A DNA stretch of 64,000 bases. Origin: Candidatus Avimonas narfae. GTDB taxonomy: Bacteria > Bacillota > Clostridia > Oscillospirales > Acutalibacteraceae. The DNA lies in the NCBI GenBank assembly GCA_904395335.1, contig CAJFNR010000041.1:16284-80283 (forward strand). Direction: 5' to 3'. Below are positions 25,240-34,064 of this stretch, in pieces (position 1 is the stretch's first letter; each line of letters begins with the position of its first letter). The notes beneath the pieces were generated by a model. It had not been told where the DNA came from. It searched no databases and was given only the letters and a program-made list of their open reading frames with translations. A program made the translations under genes and the position numbers.

Positions 25240-27142
25240 GCCGCCCCTCCTCTTTCCCTGTATTGTTCGGTGTGTTGGCCTGCCGCTGACACAGCCAGAT
25301 AATCAGCACAGACACGTCGGCAGGGCTGACCCCGCTGATGCGGGAGGCCTGTCCGATGCTACGGGGCCTCACCCTATTCAGCTTTTCCCTGGCCTCCATG
25401 CGCAGCCCCTCGATCCGTAGATAATCCGCGTCCTCCGGCAGCAACCGGTTTTCCAAGCGGCGCATTTCCTCCACCGCTGCCTGCTGACGGCGCAGATATC
25501 CCTCGTATTTCAGCTCCACTTCCACCTGCTCCTGCACAAAGGGCGGCAATTCCGGCCGCGCCGGATCCACCGGTTCCAGCGCTTCATAATCCAGCTGAGG
25601 CCGCTTGAGCAGTTCCTCCATTCGCACGCCGCTGCTTACCGGCGTTGTTCCACGTGAAACAAGTAGGGTGTTCAACTTATTATCCGGTGGCAGTACGGTT
25701 TCCCTCAGACGGCGCAGCTCTGTCGCCTTTGCCTCTCGTCGGAGGCAAAAATGATCCCAGCGCCTGTCGTCCACCAGCCCCACCCGGCGTCCCAGGGGAG
25801 TAAGGCGTTCCTCAGCGTTGTCCTGGCGCAGCAGCAGCCGGTATTCCGATCGGGAAGTCATCATACGGTAAGGATCGGAGCAGCCTTTCGTCACCAAATC
25901 GTCTATCAGTGTCCCAACATAGCTCGACGCCCGGTCCAGCAGAAACGGTTCCTCCCCTTTTATCTTCAGCGCTGCATTGATGCCGGCCACCAGCCCCTGG
26001 GCGGCGGCCTCCTCATATCCGGAGCTGCCGTTGAACTGCCCTGCTCCATACAGACCGGGAATGCGCAAAAATTCCAGAGTGGCGTCCAGCTGAAGCGGAT
26101 CGCAGCAATCGTATTCGATGGCGTAGGCTGGCCGCATGACCTGAACGTGCTGAAGACCGGGAATGGTGTGAAGAAATGCCAGCTGTACATCCAGCGGCAG
26201 CGAGGAGGACAGACCCTGCAGATACATTTCCTCCGTATTCCTGCCGCAGGGTTCAATAAACACCTGATGCCGCTCCTTGTCCGCAAAACGCACAATCTTG
26301 TCCTCGATGCTGGGACAGTACCGGGGGCCTACGCCCTCGATTTTCCCGCCGTAAAGGGGGGAGCGGTGGAGGTTGTCCAGGATCACCCGCTTGGTTTCCT
26401 CATTGGTCCAGGTGATGTGACAGTCGGTGAGGTTGTGCAGGGGGTGATCCGTCTCATAGGAAAAGGGAATCACCGGATCCTCCCCCGGCTGGCATTCCAG
26501 GCCGTCAAACTCGATGCTGGAACGCAGCACCCGGGCGGGGGTGCCGGTTTTGAAGCGGCGCAGCTCAATTCCCAGGGCCGCTAAAGAAGCGCTGAGATCG
26601 TCGGCAGCAAACATGCCGTCCGGGCCACCATGGTAGCTCACATCCCCCACAAAGATTTTTCCTTGCAGGAAGGTTCCGGTGGCCAAGATCACGGCTCGGG
26701 CTCGGTACTGGGATTCCAGGCGGGTAGTCAGCCGCCAGCCGCTGTCCTCCCGTGTCAGGGCTGTAACCTCCCCCTGGTGCAAATGAAGGCCGGGAGTTTG
26801 TTCCAAAACATGCTTCATACGGCCGGAATAGGCCCGGCGGTCGATCTGGGCCCGCAGGGAATGCACTGCCGGCCCTTTTCCCCGATTGAGCATCCGAGAC
26901 TGCAGCATGGTTTCGTCCGCTGCACGCCCCATTTCGCCCCCCAGGGCGTCGATCTCCCGTACCAGATGCCCCTTGGCCGTCCCCCCGATGCAGGGATTGC
27001 AGGGCATGTTGCCGATCCAGTCCAGATTCAATGTGAACACCGCTGTAGAACAGCCCAGGCGGGCGGCCGCCAGCGCCGCCTCGATGCCCGCGTGTCCCGC
27101 TCCGATGACCGCCACGTCGTATTCCCCGGCCAAAAATTTCAT
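25232..27142 (-). CDS. mnmG: tRNA uridine-5-carboxymethylaminomethyl modification enzyme MnmG (GidA)
   Basis: 636 residues from the ATG at 27142, the normal length; the frame stays open upstream but crosses the promoter. FAD-binding motif YDVAVIGAGHAGIEAALAAA, then the family signature CNPCIGGTAKGHLVREIDAL, and the C-terminal helical domain (DYEALEPVDP, ISGVSPADVSVLIIWL). It works with MnmE on the wobble uridine of several tRNAs. A canonical parS is embedded at 25646-25661. Here mnmE is ~15 kb away beside dnaA instead of adjacent. Confidence 0.96.
   Translation of the reverse strand: MKFLAGEYDVAVIGAGHAGIEAALAAARLGCSTAVFTLNLDWIGNMPCNPCIGGTAKGHLVREIDALGGEMGRAADETMLQSRMLNRGKGPAVHSLRAQIDRRAYSGRMKHVLEQTPGLHLHQGEVTALTREDSGWRLTTRLESQYRARAVILATGTFLQGKIFVGDVSYHGGPDGMFAADDLSASLAALGIELRRFKTGTPARVLRSSIEFDGLECQPGEDPVIPFSYETDHPLHNLTDCHITWTNEETKRVILDNLHRSPLYGGKIEGVGPRYCPSIEDKIVRFADKERHQVFIEPCGRNTEEMYLQGLSSSLPLDVQLAFLHTIPGLQHVQVMRPAYAIEYDCCDPLQLDATLEFLRIPGLYGAGQFNGSSGYEEAAAQGLVAGINAALKIKGEEPFLLDRASSYVGTLIDDLVTKGCSDPYRMMTSRSEYRLLLRQDNAEERLTPLGRRVGLVDDRRWDHFCLRREAKATELRRLRETVLPPDNKLNTLLVSRGTTPVSSGVRMEELLKRPQLDYEALEPVDPARPELPPFVQEQVEVELKYEGYLRRQQAAVEEMRRLENRLLPEDADYLRIEGLRMEAREKLNRVRPRSIGQASRISGVSPADVSVLIIWLCQRQANTPNNTGKEEGRHD
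25646..25661. promoter_or_regulatory. parS site 2, inside mnmG
   Basis: TGTTCCACGTGAAACA matches the Bacillus parS consensus TGTTNCACGTGAAACA at every position. It lies in the 3' half of the mnmG coding sequence. Confidence 0.92.
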
Positions 27143-27237
27143 ATCACTCGCCCCTAGATTTTTCGCAGGATTCCGTGCCGGCCTTCCCCATCTATCCCAC
27201 GGCGGCACGTATTTGTTCCAATAGTCTATCATATACG

Positions 27238-27275
27238 AAATTCCCGCCGGAGGGAAGTCCCGGCGGGAATTTTTA
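27238..27275 (-). terminator. GC-rich hairpin between the XRE gene and mnmG
   Basis: AAATTCCCGCCGG / CCGGCGGGAATTT, a perfect 13-bp stem with an 9-nt loop. It lies downstream of the XRE gene and upstream of mnmG; the T-run is better in the plus direction. Confidence 0.6.
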
Positions 27276-27403
27276 TAATGCGTTTTTCCTTTGTCCATTC
27301 GCAGAACCGGAAAATTCTTTTTGGATTTACTTACATTGAATGTATGTACCGTTTATTTATAGCAATGGAAACGGCTCATCTTCCATCCCTCCGTTTCGCT
27401 CGT

Positions 27404-28492
27404 TTAATCCTCCTCTCGGGCGACTTCTTCCAGTTTCGTTTTGATCTTTTGGAAAACCTCAGTTTCCCTCACAAAGTCAAAACAACCGTTGTCCATTCCG
27501 TTTAACAGGCGCATGGACTCATTTTCCGTGTAGTCCTTGACCCATTCGCTGGAAGAATACGTCAGATGGTCCACCATAAACGCCGTGTACTTCCGCACAG
27601 GGTTCCTGTCCGCCTCCATCGTGTCATAGACGATCGTATTCTCCGCGGCATCCGCCAGCAGGCGCAGAGTCTGCTCCTCATCCTGTGCCTTAGCATACAG
27701 TTTTGCCAATCGGAGGCTCCACATTGCTACCCGGGTATGATAAAAGCCGTAATTACCATCCTGGAAAAGCAGGGCGTAAAGCTGTAGCACAAACATACAG
27801 GCCTTGATTTGTTCATTGTCGTTATATAGGCCTTTTCCCAACATCACAGAAACATTGCCCGCCGCCAGTTCAAACAGGCTCTCTAGATTTCTCTGACAGT
27901 AGGCGACCGCTTCCTCTCCCTCCAGCAGGAACTTCGTCATCTCGTTCTGACAGGTGTGATAGTCTGCCGCCATCTTAGCGTATTCCTTGGCTTCCTCGAT
28001 CTTTCCCATCGCCTGACAGGAATAGACCGCGCATTGGATCGCTCCATTGCGTAAATCAGAATAGGAGGCTTTTTTTAGGAGCCGCCGCGCATAGGACAGT
28101 ATCTCCTCCGCATGCCTCTTCTCATCCTCCGCCATCAGGGCGTACATCCGTTGGTACATCACCTCCGTTTCATTGGGAAATTCTCTCTGTGCCTTTCGCC
28201 AAAAGGCCACTAGAGCGGCATTTTTCCCTTGATTGAAAAGAAGGCGGCCGGTTTCCTGATAGTTTCTAATCTTCTCCTGCTTCCGCTGCTCATCAACCCC
28301 CAGCAGCTGATCCACCGTCACATCATAGAAAGCGGCGATACCCGGAAGCAGCGCAATATCCGGGCATCCTTCCCGCCTCTCCCACTTGGAAACGGCCTGC
28401 ACAGACACTCCCAAATGAGCGGCCAGCTCGTCCTGGGTATTTCCCCTTTCACGGCGCAGCTTTTTCAGCTGTTCATGGATAGAAATCTCCAT
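27404..28492 (-). CDS. XRE-family regulator with TPR-like C-terminus
   Basis: 362 residues. The N-terminal helix-turn-helix reads MEISIHEQLKKLRRERGNTQ and LGVSVQAVSKWERREGCPDI, followed by LLPGIAAFYDVTVDQLLGVD. The rest is all-helical with TPR-like repeats, for example VAFWRKAQREFPNETEVMYQ and EILSYARRLLKKASYSDLRN. Such proteins often sense a small ligand or peptide; the ligand here is unknown. Its promoter at 28541-28569 overlaps one palindrome and has a second palindrome just upstream, so autoregulation is likely. Confidence 0.85.
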   Translation of the reverse strand: MEISIHEQLKKLRRERGNTQDELAAHLGVSVQAVSKWERREGCPDIALLPGIAAFYDVTVDQLLGVDEQRKQEKIRNYQETGRLLFNQGKNAALVAFWRKAQREFPNETEVMYQRMYALMAEDEKRHAEEILSYARRLLKKASYSDLRNGAIQCAVYSCQAMGKIEEAKEYAKMAADYHTCQNEMTKFLLEGEEAVAYCQRNLESLFELAAGNVSVMLGKGLYNDNEQIKACMFVLQLYALLFQDGNYGFYHTRVAMWSLRLAKLYAKAQDEEQTLRLLADAAENTIVYDTMEADRNPVRKYTAFMVDHLTYSSSEWVKDYTENESMRLLNGMDNGCFDFVRETEVFQKIKTKLEEVAREED

Positions 28493-28540
28493 TTTTACTC
28501 TCTCGCTTTCCGAAAAGTAACAAGCGCCTGTTCTTCTTTC

Positions 28541-28569
28541 AGTATAAATAAGCGACGCCCTCCTTGCAA
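28541..28569 (-). promoter_or_regulatory. Sigma-A promoter of the XRE gene
   Basis: Minus strand TTGCAA (28564-28569), 17-nt spacer, TATACT (28541-28546). Confidence 0.75.
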
Positions 28570-28585
28570 TAACCGCTTCGGTTAT
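28569..28585. promoter_or_regulatory. Palindrome abutting the -35 of the XRE gene
   Basis: ATAACCG-CTT-CGGTTAT, perfect 7-bp arms. Its end touches the TTGCAA -35 box, a classic repressor position. Confidence 0.55.
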
Positions 28586-28597
28586 GTTCCGTCAATA

Positions 28598-28618
28598 AAA
28601 TAAACGATTCGTTTATTT
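28598..28618. promoter_or_regulatory. 21-bp perfect palindrome upstream of the XRE promoter
   Basis: Arms AAATAAACGA and TCGTTTATTT with a 1-bp centre. It is AT-rich and unlike a terminator; most likely a binding site for a dimeric regulator. It lies between the end of gyrA and the XRE promoter. Confidence 0.55.
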
Positions 28619-28695
28619 CTGGCGCTGTCTTTGGGTTCCTTGCAAAAGGGGCAGGGAGATTTCTCTCCCTGCCCCTATCCTCGGTTTGAAAAATG

Positions 28696-31269
28696 TTACG
28701 ACGGATCGCCGGTTTCCGGCTCCTCGAATGCCTCGCCGGAGAGCACCTGCTCCACATCCACTGTCTCCGGCGACGGCGCTTCGCCGCCTGCCTCGGAGGA
28801 ACCCTCGATTTCCCCTGTGTTTGTCTCCTCCTCCGCTGTTTCCGCCGAAGCGCGGACCAACGCCACCACGTGGCTGCCGTCCTCCACCTTCATGACCCGC
28901 ACACCTTTGGCGGGACGACGACATAAGCGCACCTCGCTGACACGGGTCCGGATGACGATGCCGTCAGAGGAAATGACCATAATGTCGTCGTTTTCATCCA
29001 CTACCTTGATGGCGGCCACATCGCCGAATTCCTCGGTATGGTAGTTGGTCAGACCCTTTCCTCCGCGGGACTGAATGCGATAATCGCTCAGCTCGCTGCG
29101 CCGCCCGTAGCCGGTCTCGGTCACGGTGAGCAGTTGTCCGCCCTCGCGGCATACCGTCATACCGATGACCTCGTCGCCCTCCTGCAGCGTCAGGGCTTTG
29201 ACGCCCCGGGCCGCGCGGCCCACCACGCGGGCGTCGTTTTCATCAAAGCAGATGGCCATACCCTTACGCGTGCCCACGATCAGGCGTTGATAGCCGTCCG
29301 TGACCCGCACCCAGGCCAGCTCGTCCCCCTCGTCCAGATCAATGGCGATAAGGCCGTTTTTCCGCGCGTTCTGATAAGCGTTGAGACGGGTGCGTTTGAT
29401 AATGCCCCGCCGGGTCACCATGCAGAGATACTGGTCCGCTTCCCCGTCGAACTGGGAGACGTGAATCATGGCAGTGACCTTTTCCTCCGACGCCAGCGGC
29501 AGGAGATTGACCACGTTCATCCCCTTGGAAGTGCGGCTTCCCTCCGGCACCTCGTAGCACTTGAGCCGGTATACCCGCCCCTCGGAGGTAAAGAACATGA
29601 CGTAATCGTGGCTGGAGCACAGGAACATGGTCTCCGGCACATCCTCGTCCCGGGTGGCCATTCCCATAATCCCCCGGCCACCGCGGCGCTGGGTCTTATA
29701 GCTGTCCGCGGCCTGGCGCTTGATATAGCCCATGCGGGTCAGGGTGAGGACGCAGTCCTCTACCGGGATCAAATCCTCGATATCCACTTCGCCGGAGACG
29801 GCGGAAATATCGGTACGGCGCTCGTCCCCATATTTGTCCCGCATTTTCAGGCATTCATCCTTGACGATGGCCTTGATCTTGCTTTCATCGGCCAGGATGG
29901 ATTCCAGCTCCGCGATGCGGCGGCGCAATTCCTCCAGCTCGTCCTCGATCTTTTGCCGCTCCAGGCCGGCCAGCTGGCCCAGCCGCATCTTGACAATGGC
30001 GTCCGCCTGCACGTCGTCGAAGTCAAAACGCTCCATCAAACGGGTTTTGGCCAGCGGCACGTCCGGCGAGGAGCGGATGATGGAAATAACCTCGTCGATA
30101 AAGTCGCAGGCCACCTTGAGAGCCTCCACAATGTGGGCGCGGTCCCTGGCCTTGCGCAGGTCGAACTGGGTGCGGCGGGTGATGACCTCGCACTGAAACT
30201 TGATGTATTCCTCCAGCATCTGCTTGAGGTTGAGAATGCGCGGCACCCCGTCCACCAGCGCCAGCATGATGGCGCCGAAAGTCACCTGCATCTGGGTGTA
30301 AGCGAAGAGCTTGTTGAGCACCACCTGGGGATTGGCGTCCTTTTTCAGGTCGATGACCACGCGCAGGCCCTCCCGGCTGGAATGGTCCACCACGTCGTGA
30401 ATCCCCTCGATGCGCTTCTCATCCACCAGGTCGATGATGGATTTCACCAGATTCAGCTTATTGACCTGATAGGGAATCTCCGTGATAACGATGCGGAAGC
30501 GGTTACCGTGCTCCTCGATTTCGGTCCGCGCCCGCACCGTGATTTTTCCCCGGCCGGTTGCGTAGGCCGCCCGAATGCCGGCATGGCCCATAATCACGCC
30601 GCCAGTGGGAAAATCCGGTCCCTTGATATGTTCCATAATGGCGTTCAAATCCGCCTCGGGATCGTCAATGAGCAGGCAGATGGCGTCCACCACCTCACAG
30701 AGATTGTGAGGGGGGATGTTGGTGGCCATACCCACCGCAATACCGGAGGACCCGTTCACCAGCAGATCGGGGAACCGGGAGGGCAACACCACCGGTTCCT
30801 TCAGGCGGTCGTCGTAGTTGGGCACAAAATCCACGGTATCCTTCTCGATATCCGCCAGCATGTCCAGCGACATCTTGCTCATCCGGGCCTCTGTATATCG
30901 GTAGGCAGCGGCGGGATGCCCGTCGATGGAGCCGAAGTTGCCGTGGCCGTCTATCAGCGGATACCGCAGGGAGAAATCCTGCGCCATACGCACCATGGCG
31001 TCGTATACGGAGGCGTCGCCGTGGGGATGGTACCGTCCCAGCACAGCTCCCACGGTGTCCGCACATTTGCGGTACGCCTTGTCGGGGGTCAGGTTGTTCT
31101 CGTGCATGGTATACAGGATGCGGCGATGCACGGGCTTCAGCCCGTCCCGCACATCCGGCAGGGCACGGGCCACGATGACCGACATGGAGTAATCCAGAAA
31201 GCTTTTGCGCATTTCCTTTTCCAGCACCACGTCGATGATTTTGTTTTCGCGGGGGGTCTGTTCGTCCAT
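28696..31269 (-). CDS. gyrA: DNA gyrase subunit A
   Basis: 857 residues from the ATG at 31269. The breakage-reunion domain holds the catalytic tyrosine in AAAYRYTEARM, and the quinolone-resistance region reads YHPHGDASVYDAMVRMAQ. Residue 86, equivalent to Ser83 of E. coli, is alanine, and the acidic residue (Asp90) is kept. The C-terminal beta-pinwheel includes the GyrA box QRRGGRG, and an acidic Glu-rich tail ends the protein. It introduces negative supercoils together with GyrB. Five small membrane-protein genes separate it from gyrB, all on the same strand with short gaps. Confidence 0.97.
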   Translation of the reverse strand: MDEQTPRENKIIDVVLEKEMRKSFLDYSMSVIVARALPDVRDGLKPVHRRILYTMHENNLTPDKAYRKCADTVGAVLGRYHPHGDASVYDAMVRMAQDFSLRYPLIDGHGNFGSIDGHPAAAYRYTEARMSKMSLDMLADIEKDTVDFVPNYDDRLKEPVVLPSRFPDLLVNGSSGIAVGMATNIPPHNLCEVVDAICLLIDDPEADLNAIMEHIKGPDFPTGGVIMGHAGIRAAYATGRGKITVRARTEIEEHGNRFRIVITEIPYQVNKLNLVKSIIDLVDEKRIEGIHDVVDHSSREGLRVVIDLKKDANPQVVLNKLFAYTQMQVTFGAIMLALVDGVPRILNLKQMLEEYIKFQCEVITRRTQFDLRKARDRAHIVEALKVACDFIDEVISIIRSSPDVPLAKTRLMERFDFDDVQADAIVKMRLGQLAGLERQKIEDELEELRRRIAELESILADESKIKAIVKDECLKMRDKYGDERRTDISAVSGEVDIEDLIPVEDCVLTLTRMGYIKRQAADSYKTQRRGGRGIMGMATRDEDVPETMFLCSSHDYVMFFTSEGRVYRLKCYEVPEGSRTSKGMNVVNLLPLASEEKVTAMIHVSQFDGEADQYLCMVTRRGIIKRTRLNAYQNARKNGLIAIDLDEGDELAWVRVTDGYQRLIVGTRKGMAICFDENDARVVGRAARGVKALTLQEGDEVIGMTVCREGGQLLTVTETGYGRRSELSDYRIQSRGGKGLTNYHTEEFGDVAAIKVVDENDDIMVISSDGIVIRTRVSEVRLCRRPAKGVRVMKVEDGSHVVALVRASAETAEEETNTGEIEGSSEAGGEAPSPETVDVEQVLSGEAFEEPETGDPS

Positions 31270-31314
31270 AATGAAACCATGCCTTTCTGGTAGAGTCATG
31301 GGAAAGCTCTTCGT

Positions 31315-32832
31315 TTATGCGGGTGTATCAGGGTCTGAACCGGAGGGATTCTTCTCCCTTTTTCCTTCCGTGTGAGCCTCTTCCTTCGGGAAGGGGGCAG
31401 GGTGCGGCGTGTCCTCCTCCGGCTTTCCGCCTCCCGTGGGTCCGCGTCCAAACCACGCGCGCAAGGCATCGGGATTTTCCGCCGCTTCATACTTCAACCG
31501 CAGCCGTCCCCACGGGGTGGTAAAAGAAATACCTCCCCTTCCAGCAGAAGGGCGCAGCTCCGCGGGGGTGAAAAGCCAGGTGCTTTCCTGAAACTGTATT
31601 GCCGCCCCCTGGGGCACCAGCGTGATCCGCAGACCACTCCGGCGGAGAGCCCGGCTTCTCAGAATGCTGATGCCTCCCTCCATGATCAGCACCAACGCCG
31701 TCAGGATCAAGGCAAAAATCACGATATCCACCGCGTAATACACGGTAAAGCCGCACACGCTGCCCAGAGCCGCCAGTGCGGGCAGAAGCATCGCCACCTT
31801 TTGAAAAACCCGCGGCAACTGCTCCCGGGAAAGAAGTGCCCAGCGGACGGTGCCGGGCGGACAGGTCAAGCGCACCTGTTTCTCCCGCTCCGGCGGGGTA
31901 AATACGGGAAGGGGAAGCGGTTCGGCCAGACGAGGCACCAAAGGCCGCCGCACACGCCACTGAAAGGCTGGAACCGCCTGCAGCAGCGTTCTTTTCAGCA
32001 GGGCGTAATCGTAAGCGGTGAGATCCTCCTCTGCCCATTGGAACAGCTGCTGGGAATCGCTTACAGCCAAAAGGCCGTTATCTTCCTCCACCCAGCGGAT
32101 ACGGGAAAAGCGCATCACCGCGCGGCCCTCCGCCCGTATGATAACGATCCGGTCTCCATATATCTCGGTGACATGATCGGGAAGCTCGCCCGCGTCTCCC
32201 TTGATTCTCAGCATCCTACCGGCCTGAAGCTTCCAAAGGATAAAAAAGGCCGCCACCGAAAGAGCCATCACCGCCCAGGCAATGATCATATCGCCGATAT
32301 TGCGCCGGGGCCAGATCAGCAACTGGGCCAGCACAGTAAACAGCACCATCTGAACCACAGTCAGCATCCAATAGGCAGTATCCCGCCGCTGCAATATACC
32401 GGTCAGCCGGTCTCCCCTCTCCGGGGTAAAGGGTCTTCCCGCAATCACAGCGCGCAGAACTTCGGGATTTTCGGCATAGGAAGGCGGAGCGGGCGGACCG
32501 TACCCATTGCCCGCCGGATAAGGCGGCGGGGGATACGCAGCAGGAGGCGAATACCCCACGGCAGGCGGTACGGGCGGCATAGGCCGAGGCGGACGGGGAA
32601 CGTTTTGTCCCGAACCAAAGTCGGGCGATATTGCGTTTCTCTCCGCGACAGAAAACCAGGAAGTTTCCCCTTTAGACCCTACCTGTCCCGTCCTATAGGT
32701 ATACGCCGGAGGATTTTCCGCCGGCAGCCAGGTTTCCGCCTTTTGCGTACCGCCGGAATCCTCAGGCGTCACATTCCGCCTCTGATCCTGTGTGCCGGCA
32801 TTTTCATCCGGCGTGCGGTAGGGTTCCTCCAT
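31315..32832 (-). CDS. YcxB-like membrane protein, large member with proline-rich N-terminus
   Basis: 505 residues. The first ~130 are disordered and Pro/Tyr/Gly-rich (RPPRPMPPVPPAVGYSPP). Then come two pairs of membrane segments (YWMLTVVQMVLFTVLAQLLI with DMIIAWAVMALSVAAFFILW, and MLLPALAALGSVCGFTVYYA with VIFALILTALVLIMEGG). Each pair is followed by a PH-like beta domain such as DHVTEIYGDRIVIIRAEGRA. It looks like an internal duplication of the small YcxB-like unit of its neighbours. The C-terminal tail (EEDTPHPAPFPKEEAHTEGK) is encoded by a repeat-like palindromic sequence. Role unknown. Confidence 0.7.
   Translation of the reverse strand: MEEPYRTPDENAGTQDQRRNVTPEDSGGTQKAETWLPAENPPAYTYRTGQVGSKGETSWFSVAERNAISPDFGSGQNVPRPPRPMPPVPPAVGYSPPAAYPPPPYPAGNGYGPPAPPSYAENPEVLRAVIAGRPFTPERGDRLTGILQRRDTAYWMLTVVQMVLFTVLAQLLIWPRRNIGDMIIAWAVMALSVAAFFILWKLQAGRMLRIKGDAGELPDHVTEIYGDRIVIIRAEGRAVMRFSRIRWVEEDNGLLAVSDSQQLFQWAEEDLTAYDYALLKRTLLQAVPAFQWRVRRPLVPRLAEPLPLPVFTPPEREKQVRLTCPPGTVRWALLSREQLPRVFQKVAMLLPALAALGSVCGFTVYYAVDIVIFALILTALVLIMEGGISILRSRALRRSGLRITLVPQGAAIQFQESTWLFTPAELRPSAGRGGISFTTPWGRLRLKYEAAENPDALRAWFGRGPTGGGKPEEDTPHPAPFPKEEAHTEGKREKNPSGSDPDTPA
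31365..31418. repeat. C/G-rich palindromic repeat forming the C-terminal tail of the large YcxB-like gene
   Basis: CTTCCTTCGGGAAGGGGGCAG and flanks encode the tail TPHPAPFPKEEAH. Sequences of this type are recurrent interspersed repeats in gut Clostridia (recollection, not verified here). The motif resembles those at 1286 and 51681 in this window. Confidence 0.4.
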
Positions 32833-32864
32833 GGATACTCCTCCCTTCTGCGTGTTGCAGTTTT

Positions 32865-34064
32865 TTATTTTGCAGCTTTCTTTTTCATATGGCCATCCAC
32901 CAGATGCCGGAAGGCCTCCATATCCCCAATGCAGCGTTTGGGCAAGCGGAAAGACTGCTGGCCCACGTAGATGTCGACGCTGTCGGGATTCTCCACCGCC
33001 CGGGTGATCAGCGACCAGGCATAGCGTGTCTCACGGCGCCCGCTCTCCTCAGGATAGCCCGGGGGCACCGGGGATACCGCCGTCATCACCAGCCCCTCCT
33101 CCCGGAAGGAGACGGTGAGGGTGGGCGCCTGACCGGCGGCTTGCAGCATCCGGCGGACGTTGAGCCGGGGCATCAGCACACTGCTGAAAAAGGAAAGAAA
33201 AAGCAAAAAGAGGAAGGACAAAAGTCCCGCGCCCACACCAGCTGAAAGCGTCATCAATACTGCGCAGATAAGAGCTCCGCCGCTGTACAGGGGGAGCAGG
33301 CGCACAAAGCCTCTTTTCCCAGAATCCCCCACCATTTTCCGATATTCATCCGGTGTGTAGTTTACATAGACACGGTATTCCTCTTCCCCACCCCATTCGG
33401 AGGGGTTGGAAACCGCTGCTCCCTCCGCCCACTCAGGCGGCGGCAGACGCCGGGGGGCAGTGGAGGCAAAACGCTTGTATAGCCGCTGCCTCATCGGGGC
33501 TACGGCGGCGAAAACCGCCTGCCGCACCCGATCTGCGTCCCCGTCGGTAACACAACGGGAGGTCAGCACAATGGCCTTGGAGCGGGGAGACATCAGGAGG
33601 ATTTGATCCGCTGCCTCAATGTACACGGCCTCGCCGAAGGGGATGCGGGAGATTTCCCCCTGACATTCCTTTTCGATCCGATCCGGGTACACGGTCACCA
33701 TGCCGTAATAACTGTAGCCGCTGGCTACGCTGTTGTCGTAAGCCTTTCCGGAAGAACGGCGGACATAGGCCGGTATGCCGAACCAGTACCCCGCCCCTAT
33801 CAGCAGCAGACAAAGCAGCAGAATCACCATCACAGGATCGACAAAACCGCTCATGGCATCCAGTACCAGCACCAGTACGTTCATAGCCGCCAGCACACCC
33901 AGTACCGCCAGAATCCCCTTGCGAAAGCGCAGCAGGCCGTTGATCTGGAGATTGAGCAGATTAAACCGGATATACTCCTCCCGGCTGAGATCCACAGGGA
34001 ACCGGGACGGCTGAGTATCCTCCCAGGAGGCTTCGTCCGGCGCATACGGTATATTTTCCCTCAT
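32865..34064 (-). CDS. YcxB-like membrane protein, two-unit member
   Basis: 399 residues. The pattern DLSREEYIRFNLLNLQINGL, two membrane segments (ILAVLGVLAAMNVLVLVLDA, VMVILLLCLLLIGAGYWFGI), then a beta-rich domain is repeated in the second half (YVNYTPDEYRKMVGDSGKRG, two segments, then SFREEGLVMTAVSPVP and SFRLPKRCIGDMEAFRHLVD). It is therefore two YcxB-like units in one chain. It overlaps the next gene upstream (34061) by 4 bp. Cytoplasmic PH-like domains anchored by membrane hairpins are predicted; function unknown. Confidence 0.72.
   Translation of the reverse strand: MRENIPYAPDEASWEDTQPSRFPVDLSREEYIRFNLLNLQINGLLRFRKGILAVLGVLAAMNVLVLVLDAMSGFVDPVMVILLLCLLLIGAGYWFGIPAYVRRSSGKAYDNSVASGYSYYGMVTVYPDRIEKECQGEISRIPFGEAVYIEAADQILLMSPRSKAIVLTSRCVTDGDADRVRQAVFAAVAPMRQRLYKRFASTAPRRLPPPEWAEGAAVSNPSEWGGEEEYRVYVNYTPDEYRKMVGDSGKRGFVRLLPLYSGGALICAVLMTLSAGVGAGLLSFLFLLFLSFFSSVLMPRLNVRRMLQAAGQAPTLTVSFREEGLVMTAVSPVPPGYPEESGRRETRYAWSLITRAVENPDSVDIYVGQQSFRLPKRCIGDMEAFRHLVDGHMKKKAAK

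Noticed and set aside
29038..31293. Long plus-strand open frame of 751 codons opposite gyrA
   Set aside because: It is a GC-rich antisense shadow of gyrA with no ribosome site and low-complexity His/Gly/Asp-rich translation, typical of frame echoes.
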